Positions 23,989-31,644 of a DNA stretch of 35,804 nt are shown here, one piece after another; position 1 is the first letter of the stretch, and each line of letters begins with the position of its first letter. A program made the position numbers and the translations under genes. Under the pieces are notes generated by a model that saw nothing but the letters and a program-made list of their open reading frames with translations, was not told where the DNA came from and searched no databases. The stretch is from Geobacteraceae bacterium (GTDB taxonomy: Bacteria > Desulfobacterota > Desulfuromonadia > Geobacterales > Geobacteraceae), in the NCBI GenBank assembly GCA_028683555.1, contig JAQUHN010000019.1, positions 1-35,804 of the forward strand. The letters are read 5' to 3'.

Positions 23989-25212
23989 ATGGACTGCAAA
24001 CTGGCGTGGAGAAATATCTGGCGCAACCCGCGACGTTCGATCCTGACCATGGCCGCCGTCGCCTTTGCCACGACGCTGCTGGTGTTCATGCTGTCGTGGC
24101 AGTTCGGCTCGTACGCCACGATGATCAACGCCTCGGTCAGGATCCGCACCGGCCATCTCCAGGTGCAGGCCGCGGGCTACCATGAGAATCGCGAGATACG
24201 CAAGGTGGTGCGCGAGCCGCAGGCTGTGGCGGCAATCCTCGAGCGGACGCCGGGGATCAGAGCCTATACCTTCCGGGCGGAAAGCTTCTCGCTCGTTTCG
24301 TCGAAAAACCGCACCTACGGTGCGCTGGTGGCGGGCATCGACCCGCAGCGGGAGCCGGCTGTCTCCACCATCAGGGAACTGGTGCGCGACGGTTCGTTCC
24401 TGGCGCGCGGGGACACCGCCGAAGCGGTCGTCGGCCACTTGCTGGCGAAGAATTTCCGGGCCGGGGTGGGCGACGAACTGGTGGTGCTGGGCCAGGGGCG
24501 CGATGGTTCCATTGCCGCGACCACGGTGCGCATCAAGGGGATCTTCAATTCCGGCCAGGACGAGTTCGACCGCGGGGTCATTTATCTGCCGCTCGCCTGG
24601 TTTCAGGAAGTGTACGGCATGCAGGGCGCGGTGAATTCGGTGGTCGCGGTCTGCGATTCGCTCGACGTTGTCCCGGCCGCGAAAAGCCATATCCAGAAGG
24701 CCCTGGCCGGCATGAGCGGGCTGACGGTGCTGGACTGGCAAGAGCTGACGCCGGGCCTGGTGCAGGCCATCAAGATGGACCTGATCAGCGGTATGCTGTT
24801 TTACGTGATCCTGATCGTGGTGGTGGCGTTCAGCATCATGAACACCTTCCTGATGGCCATCTTTGAACGGACCCGGGAATTCGGCGTGATGATGGCAATG
24901 GGCACCCGGCCCGGCCGGCTGATGCGGATCCTGGTGATGGAGTCGCTGGGCATGACGCTGATCGGCGTGCTGGCCGGGATCGTTGCCGGTTCGCTGGTTA
25001 CCTGGTATTTCCAGGTCAACGGCCTGGTCATTTCCGGCGCGGAGGAGATGATGCGGCAGTTCGGCCTGCCGGAACGGATGTACCCGCAATTGTCGCTGCT
25101 GTCCATCGGTGTCGGTGCCGGTATCGTACTGCTGCTGACCTGCCTGACGGCGCTCTATTCCGCGTTCCGGGTCAGGCGGCTGAAGCCGGTACAAGCCCTG
25201 ACAGCGGTGTGA
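23989..25212 (+). CDS. FtsX/LolCE-type ABC transporter permease 1
   Basis: This 407-aa inner-membrane permease has the four-helix FtsX layout: TM1 at about 18-38, a periplasmic domain of about 220 residues, then TM2 at 265-290, TM3 at 318-341 and TM4 at 370-393. The coupling segment is FERTREFGVMMAMGTRPG. The opening KLAWRNIWRNPRRS is shared with permease 2. It starts 4 bp after the LolA-like gene with GGGGGAG upstream. This is the LolC/LolE/MacB fold, used for extracting substrates from the inner-membrane outer leaflet rather than moving solutes through a channel. Confidence 0.92.
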   Translation: MDCKLAWRNIWRNPRRSILTMAAVAFATTLLVFMLSWQFGSYATMINASVRIRTGHLQVQAAGYHENREIRKVVREPQAVAAILERTPGIRAYTFRAESFSLVSSKNRTYGALVAGIDPQREPAVSTIRELVRDGSFLARGDTAEAVVGHLLAKNFRAGVGDELVVLGQGRDGSIAATTVRIKGIFNSGQDEFDRGVIYLPLAWFQEVYGMQGAVNSVVAVCDSLDVVPAAKSHIQKALAGMSGLTVLDWQELTPGLVQAIKMDLISGMLFYVILIVVVAFSIMNTFLMAIFERTREFGVMMAMGTRPGRLMRILVMESLGMTLIGVLAGIVAGSLVTWYFQVNGLVISGAEEMMRQFGLPERMYPQLSLLSIGVGAGIVLLLTCLTALYSAFRVRRLKPVQALTAV

Positions 25213-25246
25213 CGATGCCTTTGCCGGCAGCCTGGAGAAGCGAACC

Positions 25247-26467
25247 ATGATCCTGCAGATGGGGTGGAGAAATATCTGGCGCAACAAGCGGCGCACCGCC
25301 GTGATCCTGGTCGCCGTCATCATCGGCGTGTGGGCCATGATCTTCATGGGCGCCCTGATGCGCGGCATTGCCGACCAGATGGTGAAAAACAGCATTGCCA
25401 CCCTGACCGGTCATATCCAGCTGCAGGACGCGGCGTTCCGCAACGATCCGGTCATCGAGCATTTCCTCAAGGCGCCGGACAAGCTGGCGCCGGTGCTTGG
25501 CCGGCTGCCGGCGGACGCCCGCTGGACGCAGCGGATCAGGGTCAATGCGGTTGCCGCCAACGCCCGGCACTCGGACGGGGTGGTGCTGGCCGGCATCGAT
25601 CCCGGTCGGGAGGCGAAAATTTCCTTCATCGGCGACGCCGTCTACCAGGGACGCTATCTCGGCGAGGACGACCTCAACGGCATCATCGTCGGGCGGGCGC
25701 TGCTGGAGAAATTCGAGACCCGCCTCGGCCATAAGCTGGTGCTGATGTCGCAGGGCGCCGACGGCGAAATCGCCTCGCGAGCGTTCCGGATTGTCGGCGT
25801 GTTCCGGGCCGAGCTGCAATCCACGGAAAAACAATTCGTGTTCGTAACGCTGCCGGCGGCGCAGCAGATGCTGAAGACCGGCGACGAGGTGTCGGAGATC
25901 GCCATCCTGCTCGGTAACTATCGCGACGCGGCGGCGGTGGCCAACAGCATCCGCGCCGGGATTACCGACCAAACCGTGACGGTCTATACCTGGCAGCAGC
26001 TGCTGCCGCTGGTGTCCTCGATCATGAAGATGTATGACGGCTTCATCCTGGTCTGGTTCATCGTGGTGTTTATCGCCATGGGGTTCGGCCTGGTGAACAC
26101 CATCCTCATGGCGGTGTTCGAGCGGGTCCGCGAATTCGGCCTGCTGCGGTCGCTGGGGATGAAGCCGCGGCTGGTGGTGGCCGAGGTGCTGGCCGAATCG
26201 TTCTTCCTGCTGGCGATCGGCACGTTGGTCGGCAACCTGCTGGGGCTGGCGAGCGTCTGGCTGCTGTCCGGCAGCGGCATCGACCTGTCGGCGTTCGCCC
26301 AGGGCATGGAGTTCGCCGGCATGTCGCGCATCATCATCCCCGTTGTCTACGTCAGGGACGTGGTCAGCGCGGACCTGACGGTGTTCCTGCTGGGGCTGCT
26401 GATCAGCCTCTATCCGGCGGTCAAGGCGGCGCGGTTTACGCCGGTGGAGGCGATGGCACACACGTAA
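25247..26467 (+). CDS. FtsX/LolCE-type ABC transporter permease 2
   Basis: This 406-aa paralogue of the preceding permease has the same opening (MGWRNIWRNKRRT) and the same helix layout: TM1 about 17-37, then three C-terminal helices. Its coupling segment is FERVREFGLLRSLGMKP. The two probably form a LolC/LolE-like heterodimer. GGAGAAG precedes the ATG; the gap to permease 1 is 34 bp. A 268-bp interval with repeats separates it from the ATPase gene. Confidence 0.92.
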   Translation: MILQMGWRNIWRNKRRTAVILVAVIIGVWAMIFMGALMRGIADQMVKNSIATLTGHIQLQDAAFRNDPVIEHFLKAPDKLAPVLGRLPADARWTQRIRVNAVAANARHSDGVVLAGIDPGREAKISFIGDAVYQGRYLGEDDLNGIIVGRALLEKFETRLGHKLVLMSQGADGEIASRAFRIVGVFRAELQSTEKQFVFVTLPAAQQMLKTGDEVSEIAILLGNYRDAAAVANSIRAGITDQTVTVYTWQQLLPLVSSIMKMYDGFILVWFIVVFIAMGFGLVNTILMAVFERVREFGLLRSLGMKPRLVVAEVLAESFFLLAIGTLVGNLLGLASVWLLSGSGIDLSAFAQGMEFAGMSRIIIPVVYVRDVVSADLTVFLLGLLISLYPAVKAARFTPVEAMAHT

Positions 26468-26495
26468 CGACAGTGAAGAGTGAGGAGAAAGGCAG

Positions 26496-26528
26496 TTTTG
26501 AGTGTTGAATTTTGAGTTTTAAGTTGAA
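26496..26528 (+). repeat. Heptanucleotide repeat block, TTGAGTT family
   Basis: Successive 7-mers read roughly TTGAGTG, TTGAATT, TTGAGTT, TTAAGTT. Related blocks lie at 27429-27497 and 30767-30797. A TTCATCC/TTCATAC (GTATGAA-family) block follows at 26653-26715. Confidence 0.7.
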
Positions 26529-26582
26529 GGACGGACAAAGAACCTTTTCCCGTTCACTGTTCACCGGTTCAAAGTGGAGATC

Positions 26583-26616
26583 AGACCTGCCAGGTTTTCA
26601 AAAACCTGGCAGGTCT
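26583..26616. repeat. Interspersed palindromic repeat, copy 2
   Basis: AGACCTGCCAGGTTTT and its reverse complement (16-bp arms) flank a 2-nt loop. It is the same element as 21860-21893 and lies inside the interrupted transporter operon. Confidence 0.8.
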
Positions 26617-26735
26617 TGAAACAAAGGCAGCCGATGCTGTCAATGGTTAATTTCATCCTTCATACTTGGTTTTTCTCAGGGGTAAGCTTTGCCTTTTATT
26701 TCATACTTCATACGTGCCTTTACGCGGAGCATAAA

Positions 26736-27419
26736 ATGAATATCGTAGAATGCCGGGATGTGAAGAAAGTCTACCACCAGGGCCACCTGGCGGTCACGGC
26801 GCTGGACGGCATCACCCTTGCCATCGAGCAGGGCGGTTTCGTGGCGCTGGCCGGGCCGTCCGGTTCCGGCAAGACCACGCTGCTGAACATCATCGGCGGG
26901 CTCGACCGGGCCGACGAGGGATCGGTAACGCTGGACGGCAACGCCCTCGGCGAGATGAGCGAAGCCATGCTGGCCGAGCTGCGGCTGCGCAAGGTCGGCT
27001 TCGTGTTCCAGTCCTTCAACCTGATTCCGGTGCTGTCGGCAGTGGAGAACGTCGAGTTCGGCATGCTGCTGCAGGGCGTGCCGGCCGCGGAGCGACGGCA
27101 ACGGGCCTGGGCGATGCTCGACGATGTGGGTCTCGCCGGACTGTATCACCGGCGGCCGTCGGAACTGTCCGGCGGCCAGCAGCAGCGGGTGGCGGTGGCC
27201 CGGGCGATCGTCTCGGATCCGGCCATCGTGCTGGCCGACGAACCGACCGCCAACCTGGACTCGGCCACCGGCAAGGGTCTGCTGGAGCTGATGCTGCGGA
27301 TGAACGAAACGAAAAAGGCCACCTTTATCTTTTCCACCCACGACAAGATGGTGATGGATTTCGCCCGGCGGCTGGTGATGCTCAGGGATGGGAAGGTGGT
27401 GGAGGACACGAGGAAGTAG
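26736..27419 (+). CDS. LolD/MacB-type ABC transporter ATPase
   Basis: This 227-aa ATPase drives the FtsX-type permeases. Walker A is GPSGSGKTT (40-48), the Q-loop is VFQSFNLIPVLSA, the signature is LSGGQQQ (144-150), Walker B is IVLADEPTANLD, and the switch His is at 202. The sequence is typical of the LolD/MacB/FtsE class. The frame is open 54 codons upstream through repeat sequence, but the ATG at 26736 begins the family opening and has GGAG 6 bp before it. It is separated from permease 2 and from the barrel gene by repeat-filled gaps. Confidence 0.93.
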   Translation: MNIVECRDVKKVYHQGHLAVTALDGITLAIEQGGFVALAGPSGSGKTTLLNIIGGLDRADEGSVTLDGNALGEMSEAMLAELRLRKVGFVFQSFNLIPVLSAVENVEFGMLLQGVPAAERRQRAWAMLDDVGLAGLYHRRPSELSGGQQQRVAVARAIVSDPAIVLADEPTANLDSATGKGLLELMLRMNETKKATFIFSTHDKMVMDFARRLVMLRDGKVVEDTRK

Positions 27420-27428
27420 GAAAAGCAG

Positions 27429-27497
27429 TTTTGAGTGTTGAGTGTTGAGTTTTTAGTTAGAGGCCAGGCAAAGCAGTTGTTGGTTGTTAGTTGATGG
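27429..27497 (+). repeat. Heptanucleotide repeat block, TTGAGTG/TTGTTAG type
   Basis: TTTTGAGTGTTGAGTGTTGAGTTTTTAG-like 7-mers (27429-27460) are followed by GTTGTTGGTTGTTAGTTGATGG. It occupies most of the 111-bp gap between the ATPase and barrel genes. Confidence 0.65.
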
Positions 27498-27530
27498 CCC
27501 AGCAGAAGTAACCGGATACGTGATACCTCC

Positions 27531-28883
27531 ATGAAAAGTGCAATACTTCCAGTGCTGACAATCTTGCTTCTTGCGGTTTTCGCACCGGTCCGGGCCGAGT
27601 CGGCCAATCCGTCCGAGGCGACGCAGGCCGCTGCGTCCGACAGGGGGTCCGGCTGGCTGGAGAACGTCGACAGCGACTGGGGCGGCTACCTGAAGGCCCG
27701 CGGCAGCGCCTCGTGGCCGTCGTCCGACACGCTGTACGAGCTGGTGGGCCGGGGCACCTACCTTGACGGCTCCCTCGAGGGGCGGCTGAAGAGCGAGCTG
27801 TTTTTCGGCGATTTCGCCACCTTCGAAACCCACTATGAAATGGTCCTGGCCGGCGGCGATACCCGGCGGAAGATCAACGCGCTGGCGCGCATCTTTCCCG
27901 GTCTTGCGGCACAGGGTTTTATCGGCAGCCGGATCCCGGAGGACGATCGCCGGCTGGTCGACCTGACCTCGGTCATCAGCGAAAACGATGACCTGATCCT
28001 CTATCATCGCATCGACCGCCTCGCTCTCACCCTCAAACCCTCCTGGGGCGTGGTCCGGGTCGGCCGCCAGGCGGTCACCTGGGGCAACGGCCTGCTGTTC
28101 AACCCGATGGACCTGTTCAATCCCTTTTCTCCCACCGATATCGAGCGGGACTACAAGATCGGCGATGACATGGTGTCGGTCCAGGCCCCGCTCGGCGGGT
28201 CGGGTAACCTGCAGTTCCTCTATGTCCCGCGCCGCAACCCGGACACCCACCACCTTTCCTGGGAGAGTTCGTCGCTGGCGGCCAAGTACCATTTTGCCGT
28301 GGCCGGCACCGAGTTCGACCTGATGGCGGCGCGGCACTACTCTGATTACCTGCTGGGGCTCGGCAGCGTCGGCTACCTGGGGGACGCCGCCTGGCGGATC
28401 GACCTGACCTGGACGGTGCTCGATTCCGGCGGGCCGTCGAGCGACTACCTGTCGCTGGTCGCCAACATGGATTATTCCTGGACCTGGTTGGAGAAGAACT
28501 TTTACGGCCTGGTGGAATTCTACTACAGCGGCATCGGCGAGGACGATTACCGGGCGGCGCTGCTGAACCCGGATATCGTCGAACGGCTCGACCGGGGCGA
28601 GCTGTACACCCTGGGCCGAACCTATCTCGGCGCCAGCGTCACCATGGAAGTGCACCCGCTGGTCAACATCATCCTCAGCGCCATCACCAACCTGCACGAC
28701 CCGTCCGGCGTGCTGCAGCCACGGGTCACCTACGACCTGACGCAGAACATGCAGCTCATCGCCGGCGGCAGCATTTTCTGGGGCTCGCCCGGCTCCGAAT
28801 TCGGTGGGGTGAAGATACCGGGGACCGGGTTTACTGCACGGGGGGCGGATGCGGGGTATTTGTGGCTGAGCTGGTACTTTTGA
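27531..28883 (+). CDS. Predicted outer-membrane beta-barrel protein
   Basis: This 450-aa protein has a signal peptide at about 1-22 (ILPVLTILLLAVFAPVRA). Alternating aromatic and hydrophobic strands run throughout, and the protein ends in LWLSWYF, the terminal Phe expected for BAM-inserted barrels. Segments such as GVVRVGRQAVTWGNGLLFNP resemble alginate-export or DUF1302-like barrels. I cannot assign a named family with certainty. The position after LolA-like, permease and ATPase genes suggests it is the outer-membrane end of that system. No good ribosome site is visible before the ATG. Confidence 0.75.
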   Translation: MKSAILPVLTILLLAVFAPVRAESANPSEATQAAASDRGSGWLENVDSDWGGYLKARGSASWPSSDTLYELVGRGTYLDGSLEGRLKSELFFGDFATFETHYEMVLAGGDTRRKINALARIFPGLAAQGFIGSRIPEDDRRLVDLTSVISENDDLILYHRIDRLALTLKPSWGVVRVGRQAVTWGNGLLFNPMDLFNPFSPTDIERDYKIGDDMVSVQAPLGGSGNLQFLYVPRRNPDTHHLSWESSSLAAKYHFAVAGTEFDLMAARHYSDYLLGLGSVGYLGDAAWRIDLTWTVLDSGGPSSDYLSLVANMDYSWTWLEKNFYGLVEFYYSGIGEDDYRAALLNPDIVERLDRGELYTLGRTYLGASVTMEVHPLVNIILSAITNLHDPSGVLQPRVTYDLTQNMQLIAGGSIFWGSPGSEFGGVKIPGTGFTARGADAGYLWLSWYF

Positions 28884-28890
28884 AAAACAA

Positions 28891-28918
28891 GTATGAAGTA
28901 TGAAGTATGAAGTATGAA
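28891..28918 (+). repeat. GTATGAA heptanucleotide repeat, four units
   Basis: Four perfect tandem copies of GTATGAA begin 7 bp after the barrel gene stop. The last units are also the left end of the 50-bp direct repeat. Confidence 0.9.
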
Positions 28919-28955
28919 GGAAAAGGCAAAAACAGGAGGAGCGGGGAAAGAGGAA
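28906..28955 (+). repeat. 50-bp direct repeat, left copy flanking hipBA
   Basis: Identical to 30708-30757 by direct comparison. It begins TATGAAGTATGAAGG and ends GCGGGGAAAGAGGAA. The two copies are 1802 bp apart and enclose hipB and hipA. Confidence 0.95.
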
Positions 28956-28993
28956 CGAGGATTGTTTCTCATGGCTCTGGCAAAATATATCTG

Positions 28994-29049
28994 AAAAGGC
29001 ATAAGTTGAGTTTATGTCGATAAAGATATAATTTGACATTATGCCTTTT
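28994..29049. repeat. Spaced inverted repeat upstream of hipB
   Basis: AAAAGGCATAA (28994-29004) and TTATGCCTTTT (29039-29049) are perfect 11-bp arms 34 nt apart. A T run follows the right arm, so it could be a terminator for the barrel gene, or a looping operator in the hip control region. A TTGACA lies at 29033-29038. Confidence 0.6.
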
Positions 29050-29066
29050 TTGGTATAAATGGATTT

Positions 29067-29086
29067 TATCTGAAATTAGATATAAT
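29067..29086 (+). promoter_or_regulatory. hipBA promoter and operator
   Basis: TATCT-N6-AGATA (29067-29082) is a dyad that recalls the TATCC-N8-GGATA operators of E. coli HipB. It overlaps a TATAAT -10 at 29081-29086; no good -35 is visible. Autorepression by HipB is expected from the family. Confidence 0.55.
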
Positions 29087-29122
29087 TGCAGTGTTTATCA
29101 GGCGCTGTGGAGGTATGAAACC

Positions 29123-29371
29123 GTGCAAATAGCCACTTCTCCAAAGGTTCTCGGGCAGATTCTGAAATCATTCCGGTTGCAAAAAGGATTGAACCAGCAC
29201 CAGGCGGGTGAGCTCGTCGGCCTTACGCAGGCCATGGTTTCCCGGATTGAAAGGGGCGAATCCAATGCCCGCATAGACACGTTATTCCGCCTGCTGGCTG
29301 CGCTGGGCATGGAAATGATTGTACAGTCCAAGGGAACGGGACGCGACAGCAGTGATGGAGAGAAGTGGTAA
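29123..29371 (+). CDS. hipB: HipB-like antitoxin (XRE family)
   Basis: This 82-aa DNA-binding antitoxin has a helix-turn-helix at about 10-65 (LGQILKSFRLQKGLNQHQAGELVGLTQ, SRIERGESNARIDTLFRLLAALGMEM). It pairs with HipA and should repress its own promoter. The frame is open 30 codons upstream, but the GTG at 29123 was chosen because GGAGG lies 9 bp before it and it begins close to the domain. The stop codon shares its last base with the hipA ATG (TAATG). Confidence 0.87.
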   Translation: MQIATSPKVLGQILKSFRLQKGLNQHQAGELVGLTQAMVSRIERGESNARIDTLFRLLAALGMEMIVQSKGTGRDSSDGEKW

Positions 29372-30684
29372 TGGGACGCAAGCGGCAACGTGCGGAATTG
29401 TTCGTTTTCATGAACGGAGAGAGAGTCGGCCTGCTTACCCGTGGGTCCAACGGGGTGTTGGGGTTCACCTACGATGCGGCATGGATTGCCAGTGAGTCAA
29501 GTCGTCCGTTGTCGCTCTCGATGCCTCTGGCTGCGCAGACCTATAGCGGTAACACGGTCGAAAACTTTTTTGACAACCTTCTGCCTGACAGCCAACCAAT
29601 CAGGAACCGGATTCAGAGACGGTTTGGCGCTGACACAAACCGGTGTTTCGATCTGTTGTGGCATGTGGGCAGAGACTGTGTCGGTGCGCTGCAGATTCTG
29701 CCTGAAGACGCCCACCCGGAAGTGAAAAAGGTTGAAGCCGTACCGCTGACTGATGCGGAAATTGCCGACACGCTGAAAAACTACCAAACCATGCCGCTCG
29801 GCATGCGGCAAGACAGTGAGTTCCGTATTTCAATTGCCGGCGCCCAGGAAAAGGCCGCATTTCTCAAGCTTGGGGAAAAGTGGTTCAGGCCTGTGGGGAC
29901 AACGCCGACAACCCATATCTTCAAGCTTCCCATCGGTCGTATCGAACACAGCGGGATGGATTTGAGCGACAGCGTCGAAAACGAGTGGCTTTGCCACGCT
30001 ATTGTCAAGTTCTTCGACGTTTCTGTAGCCAACGCGGAAATAATGTATTTCGATGGGGTAAAGGTCCTGGTCGTGGAGCGATTCGACCGCCGCTGGGCGG
30101 CTGACAAGTCCTGGCTGGTACGTCTTCCCCAAGAAGATATGTGCCAGGCGCTCAATGTTTCGCCTGCTCTTAAATACGAATCAGACGGTGGTCCCGGGAT
30201 CGAACGGATCATGCAGGTACTCCTCGGTTCGGACAGCGCCCTTGAAGACCGGAAAACATTCATGAACCAGGTGTTTTTGTTCTGGATGCTTGGTGCCATT
30301 GATGGTCATGCCAAGAATTTCAGTATATTTTTACTGCCGGACGGGGCATTCAGGCTTACTCCGGCATACGACATCATGTCTGCCTATCCTCTAGTGGCCA
30401 AGGGCCAGTTGGATCAGCGAAGAATGACCATGGCAATGTCGCTGCGAGCTGCAAATCGACATTACAAATGGGAGCAGATGTGTTTCCGGCATTGGCTGGC
30501 AACATCCAGAACGTGCAACTTTCCTGAACGTGAAATGAAGAACATTGTCGACATGTTAGTAGAGCGTTTGGAAGAAGGTATCAGTGAGGTGCAAGCCAGG
30601 CTGCCCAGTGGATTCCCGGAAAGTGTTGCTGCGCCTGTTTTTGACGGTCTGCGACTGGCCAAGGATAGGATAAGGCAGGAATGA
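29371..30684 (+). CDS. hipA: HipA-like serine/threonine kinase toxin
   Basis: This 437-aa kinase, in characterised HipA systems, phosphorylates glutamyl-tRNA synthetase and causes growth arrest and persistence. The N-terminal HipA-N domain spans about 1-110. The Ser-loop RISIAGAQEK has Ser154, the autophosphorylation position. HIFKLP supplies the ATP Lys185, VERFDRR follows, the catalytic AIDGHAKN has Asp311, and AYDIMSAYP has Asp334 for Mg. All key residues are intact, so the toxin should be active. Full-length single-chain HipA of the E. coli type. The whole cassette lies between two identical 50-bp repeats. Confidence 0.94.
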   Translation: MGRKRQRAELFVFMNGERVGLLTRGSNGVLGFTYDAAWIASESSRPLSLSMPLAAQTYSGNTVENFFDNLLPDSQPIRNRIQRRFGADTNRCFDLLWHVGRDCVGALQILPEDAHPEVKKVEAVPLTDAEIADTLKNYQTMPLGMRQDSEFRISIAGAQEKAAFLKLGEKWFRPVGTTPTTHIFKLPIGRIEHSGMDLSDSVENEWLCHAIVKFFDVSVANAEIMYFDGVKVLVVERFDRRWAADKSWLVRLPQEDMCQALNVSPALKYESDGGPGIERIMQVLLGSDSALEDRKTFMNQVFLFWMLGAIDGHAKNFSIFLLPDGAFRLTPAYDIMSAYPLVAKGQLDQRRMTMAMSLRAANRHYKWEQMCFRHWLATSRTCNFPEREMKNIVDMLVERLEEGISEVQARLPSGFPESVAAPVFDGLRLAKDRIRQE

Positions 30685-30707
30685 AAAGGCAAGTATGAAG
30701 TATGAAT

Positions 30708-30757
30708 TATGAAGTATGAAGGAAAAGGCAAAAACAGGAGGAGCGGGGAAAGAGGAA
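30708..30757 (+). repeat. 50-bp direct repeat, right copy flanking hipBA
   Basis: Identical to 28906-28955. It is preceded by two more GTATGAA-like units (from 30693) and followed by a TTGAGTG/TTGAGTT heptad block at 30767-30797. Confidence 0.95.
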
Positions 30758-30845
30758 AAAAGCAGTGTTGGGTTTTGAGTGTTGAGTTTTAAGTTGAATG
30801 ATCATTTGTTTTGCTTCTGTCGGTGTTCTCTATTCCTTTGCCAAG

Positions 30846-30922
30846 GCTTCCACCTTCGCTTAAGCTTCCACCTTCGCTTAAGCTTCGGTGGACACGTCGG
30901 TGGACACGTCGGCGGACAAGCC
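30846..30922 (+). repeat. Two adjacent tandem repeats, 18-bp and 12-bp units
   Basis: GCTTCCACCTTCGCTTAA occurs twice perfectly (30846-30863, 30864-30881) with a partial third copy, then GGTGGACACGTC occurs twice perfectly (30887-30898, 30899-30910) with a degenerate third (GGCGGACAAGCC). This lies in the 402-bp gap between hipA and the next gene, which otherwise holds heptads and a hairpin at 31048-31071. Confidence 0.9.
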
Positions 30923-31047
30923 GGGTGAGGGGAAAACGGTTTCAACTGTGGGCAGTAAAAAACAGTGGCAACTTTTCGATAAAAATAGTATAGCGTTCGA
31001 ATCACAGCTGATGTGCCTTTTCCCAATAATTTCGGATAGACAGAGAG

Positions 31048-31071
31048 CCGACGCCATGCGTCGGTTTCTTT
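31048..31071 (+). terminator. Small hairpin with T-rich tail
   Basis: CCGACGC-CAT-GCGTCGG is followed by TTTCTTT. It lies 16 bp before a start codon, so it may be an attenuator of the next gene or the end of an unseen transcript. Confidence 0.45.
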
Positions 31072-31086
31072 GTGGAATGAGGATGC

Positions 31087-31590
31087 ATGCGCGAACGTAT
31101 TCTTTTAGCCCTGACCGGTCGAGTTTCTCTTTCCTTGATGAACCTTTTGATTATCGTGTCCGGAGTCAGTTGCCTCATGGAGATGCTCCCGCTTCTGGCA
31201 AATGTAAGCAACGACATTACTCAGCTGGAAAATATCACGGAAGGATATGGCACTATCCTCATTGCCTATGGTGTCGCAACCGAGGAGCGTGCCACCCTCA
31301 TGGAGTTTCTCCGCCTTTATCCGGGCCATCGTACCCCTGCCCAGGAAGCAACGGATCATGTCTGTCACCACTACGGACTGTGCCTGTTGCTGCTGGGCCT
31401 TTTCGTGGAATTGTGCGAAGAGCTCGTAAAATTGCCTGATTCCATCATGAACACGCATAGCATCGAGTCGCTGATGTTCTGGGTTGCCGTTATCCTGATC
31501 GCACTATCAACCTGGACATTGCTTCGCTTCTCGTGGCTGATGGCTTTTCCTCGTCGCCACATGTCCGCCCGGGCGGGCCGGGTTGCTTGA
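31087..31590 (+). CDS. Hypothetical membrane protein, three helices
   Basis: This 167-aa protein has hydrophobic segments at about 16-38, 95-112 and 128-150, with a soluble loop of about 55 residues after the first helix (TQLENITEGYG, EERATLMEFLRLYPGHR). That loop and TPAQEATDHVCHHYG are well-ordered and not low complexity. TGAGGATG precedes the ATG. I do not recognise a family. It is followed after 54 bp by another membrane protein in the same direction, so the two may act together. Confidence 0.6.
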   Translation: MRERILLALTGRVSLSLMNLLIIVSGVSCLMEMLPLLANVSNDITQLENITEGYGTILIAYGVATEERATLMEFLRLYPGHRTPAQEATDHVCHHYGLCLLLLGLFVELCEELVKLPDSIMNTHSIESLMFWVAVILIALSTWTLLRFSWLMAFPRRHMSARAGRVA

Positions 31591-31644
31591 CAGGTCAATG
31601 AATCCTGCAAAAAACAGCTGTTGCAGGCACCACGGAAAGGAATA

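Noticed and set aside
23956-25401. 481-codon minus-strand open frame opposite permease 1
   Set aside because: Antisense shadow rich in His, Gln and Arg; no ribosome site.
25172-26461. 429-codon minus-strand open frame opposite permease 2
   Set aside because: His/Gln/Arg-rich antisense shadow of a GC-rich gene; the plus frame has clear FtsX features.
27453-29039. 528-codon minus-strand open frame opposite the barrel gene
   Set aside because: Antisense shadow; the plus-strand frame has a signal peptide and a barrel-type terminal Phe.
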